Shown in pieces: positions 1 to 5,829 of a stretch of DNA of 6,584 nucleotides (the stretch's first letter is position 1; each line of letters opens with the position of its first letter). Source of the DNA: Methanosarcinales archaeon (GTDB lineage Archaea; Halobacteriota; Methanosarcinia; Methanosarcinales; Methanogasteraceae); contig JAUWHQ010000065.1 in the NCBI GenBank assembly GCA_030605805.1, positions 1 through 6,584 on the forward strand, written 5' to 3'. The notes below the pieces were generated by a model. That model saw only the letters and a program-made list of their open reading frames with translations. It was not told the origin of the DNA and did not search any database. The translations under genes were made by a program, and so were the position numbers.

Positions 1-339
1 ATGGCGTTCCTCTGAGACGGTATTTACGGGTGTCGATGGATCACAGATATGGTTTCGGCAAATCACGCAACGCCATACTTTCTACCCCGCGAGCATTCGT
101 GACTTTCAAAAGCATTGGGGCAATGGGATGGTATGATATGCTTTATTCGCTCTGGAAAGATCCTCAGGGGTGGTTAGAAGAATATCATAAGCGTTTCAAT
201 CTCTGAAATGGTTAATTCGATGGTGAAATGCCGATTTGGCGCGCCGCTCGAGGAAACGGCTTGATTCGGCGGATGGGAGACTACAGACGCGGGCTCTAAG
301 CTTGTGGGGCACAATATCCGAAGAGCTCCGATATCTTGA
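1..339 (+). pseudogene. Degraded DDE transposase, IS4-superfamily-like, 3' remnant
   Basis: No single frame is open, but joining frames gives a transposase C-terminal half. Frame 1 reads DGIYGCRWITDM from 16, with the likely second catalytic Asp at codon 16-18, then ATPYFLPREHS, a TGA at 100-102, and LSKALGQWD. Frame 3 (129-203) reads WYDMLYSLWKDPQGWLEEYH, then KRFN. Frame 1 resumes at 202 with SEMVNSMVKCRFG and, after another TGA at 262-264, SKLVGHNIRR near 295-324. Across the junction at 201-204 the spacing is Y-2-R-3-E-6-K if one base is removed, which is the IS4-family signature; the Glu is codon 205-207. Further TGAs lie at 13-15 and 337-339. The left end is outside the window and no terminal inverted repeat was identified. 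The gene is clearly non-functional. The exact IS family is uncertain. Confidence 0.72.
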
Positions 340-541
340 GATCGTGGGCAATGTTGCGCCGCACTGGCTTGCCGGGCAGGGGTATACGTGAATTTCGTCC
401 CAAAGCCCGGTTATGCGAAAGTTTTAAGTATGGACAGGTAATTCTTGCAATGCGCGAAAGTGTCATTCCGCCACGATCCATGCATGGTTTATCGCCAATT
501 GCTTACACAACAACCTGCATGGCATGTCAGGATGGATGTTT
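340..541. other. Intergenic stretch without a convincing gene
   Basis: Several short frames are open here, but none has a protein-like composition together with a ribosome binding site. The stretch may include the far end of the dead insertion sequence. It contains a weak BRE/TATA-like element at 415-430 and a perfect 10-base palindrome, CCATGCATGG, at 478-487. Confidence 0.5.
415..430 (+). promoter_or_regulatory. Possible archaeal BRE/TATA element for the membrane-protein gene
   Basis: A purine/A-rich GCGAAAG (415-421) precedes TTTTAAGTA (422-430), similar in layout to an archaeal BRE plus TATA box. Transcription would begin near 453-457, leaving a leader of roughly 85-90 bases before the coding region. 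The match is imperfect and could be chance. Confidence 0.25.
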
Positions 542-1081
542 ATGTCTCGGTCCCCACCCCCACCACCTACGCAAACGGATGCACCCGGATCACAGGATTC
601 CGGAGACACGTCATACCCCGGATGCTACTTGAGATCGCTATGGTCAAGGCACAATATCAATCTACATCTATTTCTTTTCGCAATCATGGTCTCGTTGTAT
701 GACGTGGTGAGCACTGCTCTGTGTATCGACTTCTGCGGCTATACATACGAGGCAAATGCACTTCTCAGATGGATTATCCACGGTTTTGGTGTGGCAGGCT
801 TCATCGGCGTGAAACTGTGCGTGACTGTGGTTGCTCTGGCTGCTGTTTACTACATCATAGCAAACAACATCCATTTCGGGAGTAACAGCCCAAACGGGTT
901 TTATGGCATCTATCTCGGCGTGATATTGAGCAATATCTACGCAGGCACTTCAAATATCTCCGTAATAACCGGAAACACATCTTTTTATTTATTAAGCCTG
1001 GATTGCATGCAGATGGTGGTGGTGTTGGCGTGTATTCCGTTGATCGGAGTTTTGCTGCTTGAGATCTATCGTAGGTGCTAA
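542..1081 (+). CDS. Small polytopic membrane protein, DUF5658-like
   Basis: This is a 179-residue hydrophobic protein of unknown function, probably in the cytoplasmic membrane. Residues 1-40 are soluble and Pro/Ser-rich, with a run of five prolines. Predicted membrane segments lie near 41-64, 83-106, a weaker one at 118-135, and 156-176. The first segment carries SLYDVVSTALC and is followed by YEANALLRW, resembling the Asp-x3-Thr and Glu-Ala-Asn-Pro-like motifs I associate with archaeal DUF5658 proteins; that assignment is from memory and moderate. I chose ATG 542 because AGGA (529-532) lies nine bases upstream. ATGs at 524 and 536 are in the same frame and would add six or two residues, but their Shine-Dalgarno context is poorer. 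It stands alone on the + strand, between the dead transposase and the subtilase. Nothing in the sequence gives its substrate or partner. Confidence 0.7.
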   Translation: MSRSPPPPPTQTDAPGSQDSGDTSYPGCYLRSLWSRHNINLHLFLFAIMVSLYDVVSTALCIDFCGYTYEANALLRWIIHGFGVAGFIGVKLCVTVVALAAVYYIIANNIHFGSNSPNGFYGIYLGVILSNIYAGTSNISVITGNTSFYLLSLDCMQMVVVLACIPLIGVLLLEIYRRC

Positions 1082-1178
1082 TTTCTTTGGAAGTCCGGGA
1101 ATCTTACCTGCATCAGACGTTTCCACGATCCAATTCACGGCACTATCTGAAGTTTTGAAATACTCTATGGTAGCTAAT

Positions 1179-1196
1179 TGGCGGATCGTTCCGCCA
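1179..1196. repeat. Perfect 7-base inverted repeat (hairpin or operator)
   Basis: TGGCGGA (1179-1185), a four-base TCGT loop, and TCCGCCA (1190-1196) form a perfect GC-rich stem. GCTAAT occurs just outside each arm (1173-1178 and 1202-1207). There is no T-run after the stem, so it is a poor intrinsic terminator. It lies about 70-85 bases upstream of the subtilase TATA box, so a regulator-binding site is an alternative. Confidence 0.45.
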
Positions 1197-1258
1197 TCTA
1201 TGCTAATTTGACATGTTATTTCAAATAATAATGGTAAATCGTTTGTGGTTTGAGTGCA

Positions 1259-1275
1259 ATAACGTTTTTATAGTA
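1259..1275 (+). promoter_or_regulatory. Likely TATA-box promoter of the subtilase gene
   Basis: TTTTTATAG (1265-1273), preceded by A-rich sequence, is a good archaeal TATA box. A start about 25 bases downstream (near 1296-1300) would give a 5' leader of about 32-36 bases before ATG 1332. That leader contains the GGAG ribosome binding site. Confidence 0.5.
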
Positions 1276-1317
1276 TGGAGTACTGGTTGGTATGTGCAGA
1301 TATTGCAATTGATATAT

Positions 1318-1321
1318 GGAG
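1318..1321 (+). promoter_or_regulatory. Shine-Dalgarno site that decides the subtilase start
   Basis: GGAG lies 10 bases before ATG 1332. The earlier in-frame ATG at 1275 overlaps the end of the TATA box and has no such site. Only the 1332 start places a signal peptide at the extreme N-terminus. Confidence 0.55.
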
Positions 1322-1331
1322 ACGATACATA

Positions 1332-3521
1332 ATGAAAAGAACAATAGGAATCATAATGGTACTGCTGATGCTGATGTCGGTGACGGGTGCATGGGCAGAT
1401 AACGCAAAGGATACGCAGACCGGTAGCGAAAAGGTGAAGGTGATCATCGGTTTCGTGGATACTCCCGACAAGGGGGATGAGAATATGATTCGTGGGCACG
1501 GTGGAAAAACCAAGTACACCTATCATATAATCAATGCGAAAGCGGTGGAAATATCAGAACAGTCGATCGCCCATATTAAGAACAATCCGAGAGTGGCGTA
1601 TGTCGAAGAGGATGCTAAAGTATATGCGCTTGACGCGGAACTGGATAATTCATGGGGTGTCAAGCATATAGGCGCAGGCGTTGTCCATGAGTACAACAAA
1701 GGTGCCGGAGTTAATGTTTCGATCATCGATACCGGCATAGATACCACGCATCCTGACCTATATGCTAATTACAAGGGTGGATACGATTATGTGAATAACG
1801 ATGCTGATCCTAAGGATGATAATGGGCACGGAACACATTGCGCAGGAATTGTTGCGGCCGAGGATAATGGTATAGGCGTCGTCGGCGTGGCGCCGGGAGC
1901 AAATCTGTACGCCGTAAAAGTTCTCAATAGAGTTGGATCGGGATATATTAGCGATGTCATAGCAGGAATTGACTGGTCAGTCAACAACGATATGGATGTG
2001 GTATCTATGAGTCTGGGCTCGTCCACCAGTTCAACAAGCCTGAAAACTGCATGTGACGACGCCTATGAAGCCGGTCTCGTTATAGTTGCAGCAGCTGGTA
2101 ATAGTGGGGATGGAAATTCGGATACGACTGAGCTCTCATATCCCGCGGCATACGATTCGGTCATTGCAGTTGGCGCGACGGGCAGGTATGATACGGCACC
2201 TTCTTGGAGCAACTCAGGTCCATATCTAGAGTTGGCAGCCCCTGGCGTGGGTATATATTCAACTCTACCAACATACAGAGTTACTTTAACCAGAACCTAT
2301 GGTTATAACTATGGAACGTTAAGTGGAACATCAATGGCATGTCCGCATGTAGCAGGAACGGTGGCCCTTGTGTTATTCTCTGATCCGACGCTAACAAACG
2401 AGGATGTAAGATTGCGTTTGAACACGACTGCTGACAATCTGGGTCCAGAAGGATGGGATTCTGTGTACGGAAATGGTCTTGTTGACGCAGAGAATGCAAC
2501 CCAGCCAGGCGATGCCCCGCCTGTTGTAGACCTTGTGAACCCAGCAGACGGTTCTACTGTTTCTGGTACAATAATCATCGAAGCAAACGCCAGTGACGAT
2601 GTAGGTGTAACCAAGGTTGACTTCTACATCAACGATACTTTACTTGCAACGGATGACACAGAACCTTACAATACTTCGTGGAACACCACGACTGTAGCAG
2701 ATGGTTCACATATTATAACAGCAACTGCAACTGATACAGCAGGACAAACCGCCTCGGACATGAACGGAGTTACCGTCGATAACACGCCGCCTGATCAAGT
2801 TACAAATCTGATCGTCACTACTATAAGCAGCAGCAAGCTGGATCTTTCGTGGAGTGCTATTACTGAAATGAATCTTGACCACTACAATGTGTACAGGAAC
2901 ACCACGTCTGGTGGCCCGTATAATTTGGTTGCTTCGCCAACAACTAATTCGTACTCAGACACTGGATTGGAAGCATCAACAACCTATTATTACACGGTAA
3001 CCGCGGTGGATACGGCAGGAAATGAAGGAACCGCGTCTGATGAAGCAAATGGAACGACAGATGAAGCATCTGCAGTCCAAGATTTTGCCAATCAGGACAT
3101 TCCGGTTTCAGGCACTGTCTCTGAAGATTACACCTATACACACGACAGTGACAATACCTCTGAATCGATAACCGAAGTTAGTACGCGGGGCAGACCAAGT
3201 TCAAGGTATAGTTACCTTGAGCATAGATGGACTATCGATGTGGCTGGCGGGACGAAGGTAACCTTCAACGTGGAAGCATATCACAATGCCAACACGGAGA
3301 ATGACCACTTCGAATTTGCTTATTCCACAGACGGTAGCACTTATACTGACATGCTCACGGTGACTAAGACTGAAGATGATGACACACTACAAACCTGTGA
3401 ACTATCTGAGACTCTCAGTGGAACTGTCTACATTCGGGTTGTTGATACCGACCAAACAGGAGGGCGCACTGCTTTAGACGCGATTTACATCGACCAGATG
3501 TACATAGAATGTGTGCCATGA
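1332..3521 (+). CDS. Secreted subtilisin-like serine protease (peptidase S8) with Ig-like and fibronectin III domains
   Basis: This is a 729-residue exported endoprotease that would hydrolyse peptide bonds outside the cell. Residues 1-22 form a signal peptide (positive KR, hydrophobic core, AWA before the cut). Residues 35-98 look like an I9 propeptide, the intramolecular chaperone and inhibitor removed on maturation. The S8 domain spans about 106-384 with Asp133 in IIDTGID, His166 in NGHGTHCAG, oxyanion-hole Asn257 in AAAGNSG and nucleophile Ser334 in SGTSMACPH, so the triad is complete. An Ig-like domain (about 396-484) and a fibronectin III domain (about 487-576) follow, then a beta-rich domain (about 581-729) I cannot name. 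There is no C-terminal membrane anchor or sorting signal, so it is either released or held by the accessory domains. Nine N-x-S/T sequons lie between 364 and 608. It appears to be a single-gene unit with its own TATA box and terminator. By eye it is more AT-rich than the operon on the right, possibly a sign of transfer. Confidence 0.95.
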   Translation: MKRTIGIIMVLLMLMSVTGAWADNAKDTQTGSEKVKVIIGFVDTPDKGDENMIRGHGGKTKYTYHIINAKAVEISEQSIAHIKNNPRVAYVEEDAKVYALDAELDNSWGVKHIGAGVVHEYNKGAGVNVSIIDTGIDTTHPDLYANYKGGYDYVNNDADPKDDNGHGTHCAGIVAAEDNGIGVVGVAPGANLYAVKVLNRVGSGYISDVIAGIDWSVNNDMDVVSMSLGSSTSSTSLKTACDDAYEAGLVIVAAAGNSGDGNSDTTELSYPAAYDSVIAVGATGRYDTAPSWSNSGPYLELAAPGVGIYSTLPTYRVTLTRTYGYNYGTLSGTSMACPHVAGTVALVLFSDPTLTNEDVRLRLNTTADNLGPEGWDSVYGNGLVDAENATQPGDAPPVVDLVNPADGSTVSGTIIIEANASDDVGVTKVDFYINDTLLATDDTEPYNTSWNTTTVADGSHIITATATDTAGQTASDMNGVTVDNTPPDQVTNLIVTTISSSKLDLSWSAITEMNLDHYNVYRNTTSGGPYNLVASPTTNSYSDTGLEASTTYYYTVTAVDTAGNEGTASDEANGTTDEASAVQDFANQDIPVSGTVSEDYTYTHDSDNTSESITEVSTRGRPSSRYSYLEHRWTIDVAGGTKVTFNVEAYHNANTENDHFEFAYSTDGSTYTDMLTVTKTEDDDTLQTCELSETLSGTVYIRVVDTDQTGGRTALDAIYIDQMYIECVP

Positions 3522-3539
3522 ATGCAAATTGAAAAATTA

Positions 3540-3570
3540 AAAGGAGGCTTTCTCCTCCTTTCTTTTTTAA
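3540..3570. terminator. Strong stem-loop terminator, probably bidirectional
   Basis: AAAGGAGG (3540-3547) pairs perfectly with CCTCCTTT (3554-3561) across a six-base loop, followed by C and six T's (3563-3568). On the other strand the stem is followed by TTAATTTTTC, also T-rich. It lies 19 bases after the subtilase stop and about 50 bases beyond the last stop of the opposing operon, so it can end both convergent transcripts. Confidence 0.75.
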
Positions 3571-3617
3571 TTCCGAATATGCACAACCATTCCGTGTCCG
3601 TTCTATTGCCGGCAACT

Positions 3618-3878
3618 TTATCTCGATGTGTGGTGCATGACCCCGGTTCCTGTGATGAATTTCAAGTGATTTCCGATCCATTCATCGATAACAGCTAAAA
3701 GGGCAGCGTATAGAGACACTGGCTTTCCACCGACGCCCTGCCATACAATTTCCTTCTCTTGCTCACCCCATCCGTAACCATCCTGAAAGTCCATCGTCCG
3801 TTCGTGATCAAAATCATCCACCAGCAAGTACTCACCCCGCCCGGATAGTATCGCCTCACTGTAAGTCTCGGAATTCAT
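3618..3878 (-). CDS. Hypothetical 86-residue protein, last gene of the tubulin-like operon
   Basis: I do not recognise this protein. The ATG at 3878 shares ATGA (3878-3875) with the stop of the regulator upstream, a four-base overlap typical of translational coupling; this is why I chose it over a longer in-frame start inside the regulator. Residues 16-50 are acidic and aromatic-rich (EYLLVDDFDHERTMDF, then GYGWGEQEKEIVW). Residues 52-68 (KPVSLYAALLAVIDEWI) look like an amphipathic helix. The tail ends MHHTSR. There is no signal peptide, clear membrane segment or metal-binding Cys cluster. The coupling suggests equimolar synthesis with the winged-helix protein, so a small cofactor, anti-regulator or effector-binding partner is possible. 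That is inference from position only. Confidence 0.65.
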   Translation of the reverse strand: MNSETYSEAILSGRGEYLLVDDFDHERTMDFQDGYGWGEQEKEIVWQGVGGKPVSLYAALLAVIDEWIGNHLKFITGTGVMHHTSR

Positions 3879-4387
3879 TTTACCAGTTCGAGACGCTGTC
3901 CTTTGACCGTCAGTCTGCATGACCTTCTTGCAATACCTCTGATGAGCGCCGAACTCATGTCGAGGGCTCTGGATAACCCCACCATCGAGCGATTGCCTTT
4001 TTCGACCTCTTTCTCAATCGCATCGATCATTTCGGCGAGTTCCCCGTCGCTCTTGAACGTTATCATGATCAGGTCGCTGATATCCTTGACCGAACACTGA
4101 AAATTCGCATGTAACTTCGAATACGTCGTTGTATATTCCTTGTCTGGCGTTTTCCCGGGTTCCGGCATCCGCCACTGGCTTTCGATCAAGCCGCTCTTCC
4201 GCAGGATCTCGAGACTTGGCTTGACGTCCGCACCGGTGCTCTCTGAGAGTTCCTGTTCGGTCATCCATCCCTCAGATAATTTATCAAAGACTTCTTTGTG
4301 AGTATTCGAGCCGAAGGTTCGCAGCAACAATACCAAATCAGAAGGATCGTTTATGAGTTTTGTTCGCTTTCCCATCGGCACTGCCAT
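3875..4387 (-). CDS. Winged-helix (ArsR-like) transcriptional regulator
   Basis: This 170-residue putative DNA-binding protein has an N-terminal winged-helix domain: helix 28-38 (NTHKEVFDKLSEG), helix 43-50, recognition helix about 55-66 (VKPSLEILRKSGLIES) and a wing around 67-90 ending KEYTTTYSK. A middle segment (93-112) contains ANFQCSVKDISDLI. A helical region (115-131) follows, and then GLSRALDMSSALIRGIARR (137-155), which may be a second helix-turn-helix, ending in basic RLTVKGQRLELVK. I recall similar ArsR-annotated proteins in methanogens but cannot name the family. It starts 10 bases after the 91-residue gene; AGGTAG overlaps that gene's stop and can serve as the ribosome binding site. 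ATG 4375 (four residues in) is an alternative start. It may regulate its own operon; no operator can be assigned because the operon promoter is outside the window. Confidence 0.8.
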   Translation of the reverse strand: MAVPMGKRTKLINDPSDLVLLLRTFGSNTHKEVFDKLSEGWMTEQELSESTGADVKPSLEILRKSGLIESQWRMPEPGKTPDKEYTTTYSKLHANFQCSVKDISDLIMITFKSDGELAEMIDAIEKEVEKGNRSMVGLSRALDMSSALIRGIARRSCRLTVKGQRLELVK

Positions 4388-4397
4388 AGTTAACTAC

Positions 4398-4673
4398 CTA
4401 CATCCTTGCCAGATTGTCCAGAAAAGCCTTCGCATCAGTCTCATCACCATGCACAAAAACAATATTCATTTCAATGTTCATTTCGATCACCATTTTGTCA
4501 AGCAACTTTCTTCTTGCACGAACCCTAATATTGTTTTCGGTGTACATGCGGCTTGTATCGCTGTAGTACAGATCATGACCGTCTTCGATGCGGGAGACCT
4601 TAAAACCCATTTTTGTCAGCGTGTCGGTGATATATGCCAGTGTGATATCAGCCTCGTATCGCCTTATGATCAC
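4398..4673 (-). CDS. Hypothetical 91-residue alpha/beta protein in the tubulin-like operon
   Basis: The function is not recognised. The pattern suggests a small alpha/beta fold: strand 2-9, helix 10-22 (ITLAYITDTLTKMG), strand 24-30, a Tyr-rich turn (DLYYSDTSRMY), a long strand pair 48-75 (NNIRVRARRKLL, then MVIEMNIEMNIVFVHG) and a final helix 78-91. EMNIEMNI is a four-residue tandem duplication. There is no signal peptide or membrane segment, so it is probably cytoplasmic. GTG 4673 is chosen because GAGGTG lies four bases upstream and no other start codon exists in frame between it and the tubulin-like gene's stop. It sits between the GTPase and the regulator, so an accessory role to either is plausible but unproven. 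Confidence 0.7.
   Translation of the reverse strand: MIIRRYEADITLAYITDTLTKMGFKVSRIEDGHDLYYSDTSRMYTENNIRVRARRKLLDKMVIEMNIEMNIVFVHGDETDAKAFLDNLARM
4461..4484 (-). repeat. 12-base tandem duplication within the 91-residue gene
   Basis: Two adjacent 12-base units (4461-4472 and 4473-4484) differ at one base and encode Glu-Met-Asn-Ile twice. The frame is preserved. A short slippage duplication is the simplest origin. Confidence 0.75.
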
Positions 4674-4677
4674 ATCG

Positions 4678-4684
4678 CACCTCT
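4678..4684 (-). promoter_or_regulatory. Shine-Dalgarno site that supports a GTG start
   Basis: AGAGGTG lies four bases before GTG 4673 (six bases counted from GAGG). An ATG at 4675 is closer to it but out of frame and leads to no long protein. Confidence 0.5.
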
Positions 4685-4715
4685 TTTTTGGGAAACGTCC
4701 GAATAATTTGGGGAT

Positions 4716-5813
4716 TTAATATATCGGTTCAAGATCCTCGATGTGAGCAAACGCATCATCAAGCTGTCTCTTTGATTGCTCTCGCTTCCCCATCTCAAAA
4801 CGAATCGCATCCGCGGCGGTAGCGTACAATTTCTCAAGTTCGGGCACCGAATTCAGAGTGAACAGCGATAAAACCTTTGGTCTGCCTTTTTTAATAAGAA
4901 CGCCCTTGAAGACCTGCCCGACCTCTGTTGAGAGCTCCTCAACGGTCTTGGTGATCAGATCAAGATCAAGATACTTCTTGTCGCCCTTGATGATCAGCAT
5001 CGCACGGGCGCCTTCGTTGTACACATTCGTGGGGAAGAGAAGCCCGCTTGGTTTGAAACTTCCAAGAATCGCAGACTTGATCGTGCCCTCCTTGCCCGCC
5101 TCGTAGTAGCCCATCGTCCCGATACCGATTCCACCGTTCATCACGGTCTTCAGGTCGCCGAGGTCGGTGACCATCAGCATCTCGCTGTTGAGCGCCTCGA
5201 TCAGGAAGAGTATACGCCTTGCGACCGTGGTGTTGATCTTGTCATAAGCTGACTTGATGTCACCGGCGTATTTCTTCAGATACTGGTTGTCCACAAGCAG
5301 TATCCCATTGGGGCTCTCCTCGACGAGCTCCCGTATGCAGAAAGCCGTATTCTGCATGAAGATGGAACCCTCTTCCCTGAACGGGAGTACCGCGATGCAG
5401 ATGATCTGGGCGTTGTATGCATTCTTTAGTTCCTTCACAAGAAGCGGCGCAAATGAGGACCCGCTCCCGCCCGCGGCGGATGTGATGATAAATATAAGAT
5501 CGAACGATCCTCTTTTGTCGATTTCACTCATAATCATCTCTTTGTTGTCCTCAAAAACCTTCTTTCCGAGAGTGCGGTTTGCACCGACACCGTGCAGGTG
5601 CGGGACATGAAACCGATCCCTGGCAAGCGTATCTGTCAGTCCTTTCAAGTCGTTGATCGCGGTATTGATTGCAATCGTCTGGACCGATGCCGGAAACTTC
5701 TGACGCGAGTAGTATTTTGCAAACGTGCCGCCGCTTCCGAACGCCTCATGATTGACCGCATCAAGCACCCGGTTTCCGCATTGCCCGAGCCCGAGAATGA
5801 GTATGTTCAGCAT
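4716..5813 (-). CDS. Tubulin/FtsZ-superfamily GTPase, divergent CetZ-like
   Basis: This 365-residue cytoplasmic protein would bind GTP and form filaments like CetZ, FtsZ or tubulin. The T1 loop at 8-14 is GLGQCGN, closer to tubulin GQCGN than to FtsZ GGAGN. T3 is around GVGANR (75-80). T4, usually GGGTGTG or GGGTGSG, reads AGGSGSS (114-120) followed by FAP. The strand ending AVLPFREEG (141-149) and AYDKINTTV (189-197, guanine-contacting region in relatives) also fit. In the T7 synergy loop VTDLGD (215-220) both acidic residues of FtsZ NxDxxD are kept, but the leading Asn is Val. KTVMNGGIGIGTMG follows, as in FtsZ. The C-terminal domain (about 260-322) ends in a long charged helix, 324-361, with no FtsZ-type C-terminal partner-binding peptide. 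At this length, without the usual divisome neighbours, a CetZ-type shape or envelope role is likelier than main-division FtsZ. It starts 16 bases after the surface-protein gene. Confidence 0.88.
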   Translation of the reverse strand: MLNILILGLGQCGNRVLDAVNHEAFGSGGTFAKYYSRQKFPASVQTIAINTAINDLKGLTDTLARDRFHVPHLHGVGANRTLGKKVFEDNKEMIMSEIDKRGSFDLIFIITSAAGGSGSSFAPLLVKELKNAYNAQIICIAVLPFREEGSIFMQNTAFCIRELVEESPNGILLVDNQYLKKYAGDIKSAYDKINTTVARRILFLIEALNSEMLMVTDLGDLKTVMNGGIGIGTMGYYEAGKEGTIKSAILGSFKPSGLLFPTNVYNEGARAMLIIKGDKKYLDLDLITKTVEELSTEVGQVFKGVLIKKGRPKVLSLFTLNSVPELEKLYATAADAIRFEMGKREQSKRQLDDAFAHIEDLEPIY

Positions 5814-5829
5814 ATTATTCGTCTCTTAC

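Larger units (their letters stand above)
1082..1331. other. Intergenic leader region between membrane protein and subtilase
   Basis: These 250 bases hold a perfect hairpin (1179-1196) and the TATA/SD signals of the subtilase. The - strand also has an open frame without a start codon through about 1003-1262, reported as a finding and not called as a gene. Confidence 0.6.

Noticed and set aside
2..136. Frame 2 reading (QIWFRQITQRHTFYPASIRD) through the start of the window
   Set aside because: It looks protein-like, but the transposase pattern DGIYG, TPYFLP, GQWD is in frame 1 and connects to WYDML and YHKR in frame 3, so frame 1 is the better ancestor.
372..410. Imperfect hairpin: CCGGGC at 372-377 with GCCCGG at 405-410
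   Set aside because: The loop is long and there is no T-run or link to a gene end, so chance or a remnant of the dead insertion sequence is as likely.
336..632. A 98-codon open frame on the + strand
   Set aside because: It is rich in Cys, His, Pro and Arg with no domain pattern or ribosome binding site, and it overlaps the membrane-protein gene in another frame.
1275..1331. Longer start of the subtilase at ATG 1275
   Set aside because: It would add 19 residues before the signal peptide, lacks a Shine-Dalgarno site and begins on the last base of the TATA box.
1221..1526. A minus-strand frame opposite the subtilase start
   Set aside because: Its His/Cys/Ile-rich composition is that of an antisense shadow of a well-supported gene.
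3879..3920. Upstream extension of the 86-residue protein to 3920
   Set aside because: The extra 14 residues lie inside the regulator's coding sequence; the ATGA overlap at 3878 gives a much better coupled start.
5254..5610. A long + strand frame opposite the tubulin-like gene
   Set aside because: It is Ser-rich antisense of a gene with clear family motifs, with no independent start signal.
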